Below the pieces are notes generated by a model. It had not been told where the DNA came from, made no database searches, and saw only the letters and a list, made by a program, of their open reading frames with translations. From NCBI GenBank assembly GCA_964532065.1, contig CAZHHG010000109.1, forward strand, positions 1 to 7,610: a stretch of DNA of 7,610 nt, written 5' to 3'. Shown here piece after piece: positions 6,308 through 7,610 of the stretch (its first letter is position 1; each line of letters begins with the position of its first letter). A program made the translations under genes and the position numbers. This DNA comes from DSXH01 sp964532065 (GTDB lineage: Bacteria; Bacteroidota; Ignavibacteria; Ignavibacteriales; Melioribacteraceae).

Positions 6308-7300
6308 ATGGTCAGTTATAAAGAACTAGGATTAGTAAACTCGAAGGATTTATTTGCAAAAGCCGTAAAAGGCGGATACGCAATTCCGGCTTTCAACTTT
6401 AACAACCTTGAGCAGCTTCAGGCAATAATCGGCGCATGCGTTGAGACTAAATCACCTGTAATTCTACAGGTATCCAGCGGTGCGCGCAAATACGCGAATC
6501 AGACATTATTAAAACACCTCGCAAAGGGAGCCGTAGATTATGCAAAAGAACTCGGCTATTCAATTCCGATTGTACTCCACCTTGATCACGGCGATACACT
6601 TGATCTCTGCAAGTCATGCATTGAATCGGGCTTCTCATCGGTAATGATCGACGGGTCTCATCATCCATACGAAAAGAATGTTGAGCTTACGGCTCAGGTT
6701 GTAGAATACGCACATAAGTATGATGTAACTGTAGAGGGGGAGCTCGGCGTACTTGCGGGCATTGAAGACGATGTATCGAGCGAAGTAACCCATTATACAA
6801 AACCGGAAGAGGTAGAAGACTTCGTAAAAAAGACCGGAGTTGATTCTCTTGCAATTTCAATCGGGACTTCACACGGGGCGAATAAATTTACTCCAGCGCA
6901 GTGCACACGTAATGAAGACGGAATCCTGATTCCCCCGCCGCTCCGTTTCGATATTCTTGAAGAATGCGAAAAGAGAATTCCCGGATTCCCGATAGTTCTG
7001 CACGGAGCTTCTTCTGTTCCCGCAGACCTGGTAAAGATTATAAACAGCAACGGCGGAAAGCTGAAGGATGCAGTTGGTATTCCCGAAGACCAGTTAAGAA
7101 GAGCGGCTGCTTCCGCGGTCTGCAAAGTAAATATCGATTCCGACGGACGGCTTGCGATGACTGCCGCAATAAGAAAAGTATTTGTTGATAATCCAGCCGA
7201 ATTCGATCCGAGAAAATATCTTGGTCCGGCGCGCGATTCCCTGAAAGAACTTTATAAACACAAAATTGTAAACGTACTCGGTAGCGCAGGAAAAGCCTGA
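6308..7300 (+). CDS. fba: Class II (zinc-dependent) fructose-bisphosphate aldolase
   Basis: This cytoplasmic enzyme cleaves fructose-1,6-bisphosphate into dihydroxyacetone phosphate and glyceraldehyde-3-phosphate, and runs in reverse in gluconeogenesis. The 330-residue protein is full length for the family. Visible active-site elements are HLDHGD (91-96; catalytic Asp93 and zinc ligand His94), MIDGSHHPYEKN, EGELGVLAGIEDD (acidic residues near the metal), GTSHG with zinc ligand His189, LHGASS with zinc ligand His232 and phosphate-binding residues, and NIDSDGRLAMTAAIRK (275-290), which contacts the substrate phosphate. Nothing essential is missing. AGGA at 6301-6304 precedes ATG 6308 by 3 nt, a short spacing but the best start. 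No promoter is clear in the 47-nt gap after the beta-barrel gene, so readthrough from there is possible. Transcription ends at the strong hairpin at 7336-7363. Confidence 0.97.
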   Translation: MVSYKELGLVNSKDLFAKAVKGGYAIPAFNFNNLEQLQAIIGACVETKSPVILQVSSGARKYANQTLLKHLAKGAVDYAKELGYSIPIVLHLDHGDTLDLCKSCIESGFSSVMIDGSHHPYEKNVELTAQVVEYAHKYDVTVEGELGVLAGIEDDVSSEVTHYTKPEEVEDFVKKTGVDSLAISIGTSHGANKFTPAQCTRNEDGILIPPPLRFDILEECEKRIPGFPIVLHGASSVPADLVKIINSNGGKLKDAVGIPEDQLRRAAASAVCKVNIDSDGRLAMTAAIRKVFVDNPAEFDPRKYLGPARDSLKELYKHKIVNVLGSAGKA

Positions 7301-7335
7301 GCTGTTTATTCTTGTTGAAAAAGATCAGATAATAG

Positions 7336-7363
7336 AAAGCCCCGCAAAACGGGGCTTTTTTTT
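7336..7363 (+). terminator. Intrinsic terminator of the aldolase gene
   Basis: AAAGCCCCG (7336-7344) and CGGGGCTTT (7350-7358) form a perfect 9-bp stem around the 5-nt loop CAAAA, and the T-run 7356-7363 follows at once. This is a textbook intrinsic terminator 36 nt after the fba stop. On the other strand the stem is followed only by TTTC, so it may stop the convergent cytochrome transcript less efficiently, although its position between the two converging genes suits both. Confidence 0.92.
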
Positions 7364-7385
7364 GAGTCTAAAGATCCGGAGCGGA

Positions 7386-7610
7386 TTATTTCGTAAGGAG
7401 ATAATCGGCCATCTTGCCGAGGTCTTTTACGTCAAGATTTCCGTAGGAGGGCATTACAATATTTTTGTACTGCAGTTTATATTCCTGGAACCTCTTATCG
7501 CCGCTGTATGATGATGGATTCCTGAGATAATTAATCAGTCCATCGCGCGACCAGAATTCCTTGAGTCCTGCAAGAGCCGGAGCCATTTTTGTCCCCTCCA
7601 TATTCTGACC
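7386..7610 (-). CDS. C-type cytochrome, C-terminal part only (N-terminus beyond the window edge)
   Basis: On the minus strand the frame is open from the window edge (7610) to the stop at 7386-7388, giving 74 residues. The ATG at 7599-7601 is internal: the frame continues upstream with Gly-Gln-Asn, and the whole reads GQNMEGTKMAPALAGL, which is the usual sequence just after the CxxCH haem-binding motif of class I cytochrome c domains. IVMPSYG (Met codon 7452-7454) gives the expected axial Met ligand, and DVKDLGKMADYLLTK is the typical final helix. The domain therefore looks like a small periplasmic or membrane-attached electron carrier, or the last domain of a larger cytochrome protein or oxidase subunit. 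The CxxCH itself is not in the window, so haem attachment is inferred. The gene converges on fba, sharing the terminator region at 7336-7363. Confidence 0.82.
   Translation of the reverse strand, partial: GQNMEGTKMAPALAGLKEFWSRDGLINYLRNPSSYSGDKRFQEYKLQYKNIVMPSYGNLDVKDLGKMADYLLTK

Noticed and set aside
6793..7125. 110-codon minus-strand open frame inside fba, and other short frames at 311-598, 449-652, 2336-2617 and 6964-7188
   Set aside because: All overlap strongly supported genes in other frames and show low-complexity or meaningless sequence; they are shadows.
1..7610. Mobile element, CRISPR, phage, toxin-antitoxin or defence system
   Set aside because: No transposase or integrase motifs, no direct repeat series, no tRNA-flanked island, and every long frame is accounted for by housekeeping or signalling families.

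Overview
The window looks like ordinary chromosomal DNA of a Gram-negative bacterium of the Bacteroidota/Ignavibacteriota (FCB) type. This is an inference. It rests on moderately AT-rich, densely packed genes, an outer-membrane beta-barrel protein whose gene is preceded by a TAnnTTTG box (the Bacteroidota-type -7 element), and the flavour of the amidase and aldolase sequences. There is no sign of a mobile element, CRISPR array, rRNA or tRNA.

Layout from left to right: (1) 1-1352 (+), the 3' part of an amidase-signature hydrolase whose N-terminus lies outside the window. (2) 1353-1627, a 275-base gap without a convincing gene, holding one long-stem hairpin. (3) 1628-3832 (+), a large membrane-bound hybrid sensor histidine kinase: about six membrane segments, coiled coil, PAS, HisKA, HATPase and C-terminal receiver. 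(4) 3833-3965, a gap with a T-tract, a possible promoter and a strong Shine-Dalgarno. (5) 3966-5484 (+), three tightly packed genes, probably one operon: a two-CBS-domain protein, a three-helix DUF2721 membrane protein 3 nt downstream, and aat (leucyl/phenylalanyl-tRNA--protein transferase), whose ATG overlaps the DUF2721 stop by 8 nt. (6) 5485-5576, a promoter region with TATATTTG. (7) 5577-6260 (+), a secreted beta-barrel protein of unknown role. (8) 6308-7300 (+), a complete class II fructose-bisphosphate aldolase followed by a strong intrinsic terminator. (9) 7386-7610 (-), the C-terminal end of a c-type cytochrome, convergent with the aldolase and cut by the window edge.

The genes do not form one obvious pathway: signalling (kinase, CBS protein), N-degron protein turnover (aat), envelope (beta-barrel), glycolysis/gluconeogenesis (aldolase) and electron transfer (cytochrome) sit side by side. 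The physically tightest unit is CBS-DUF2721-aat, where spacing and overlap suggest translational coupling. I see no compelling evidence of a novel system. The most useful follow-ups are the CBS-DUF2721-aat linkage and the unassigned membrane sensor of the orphan hybrid kinase.
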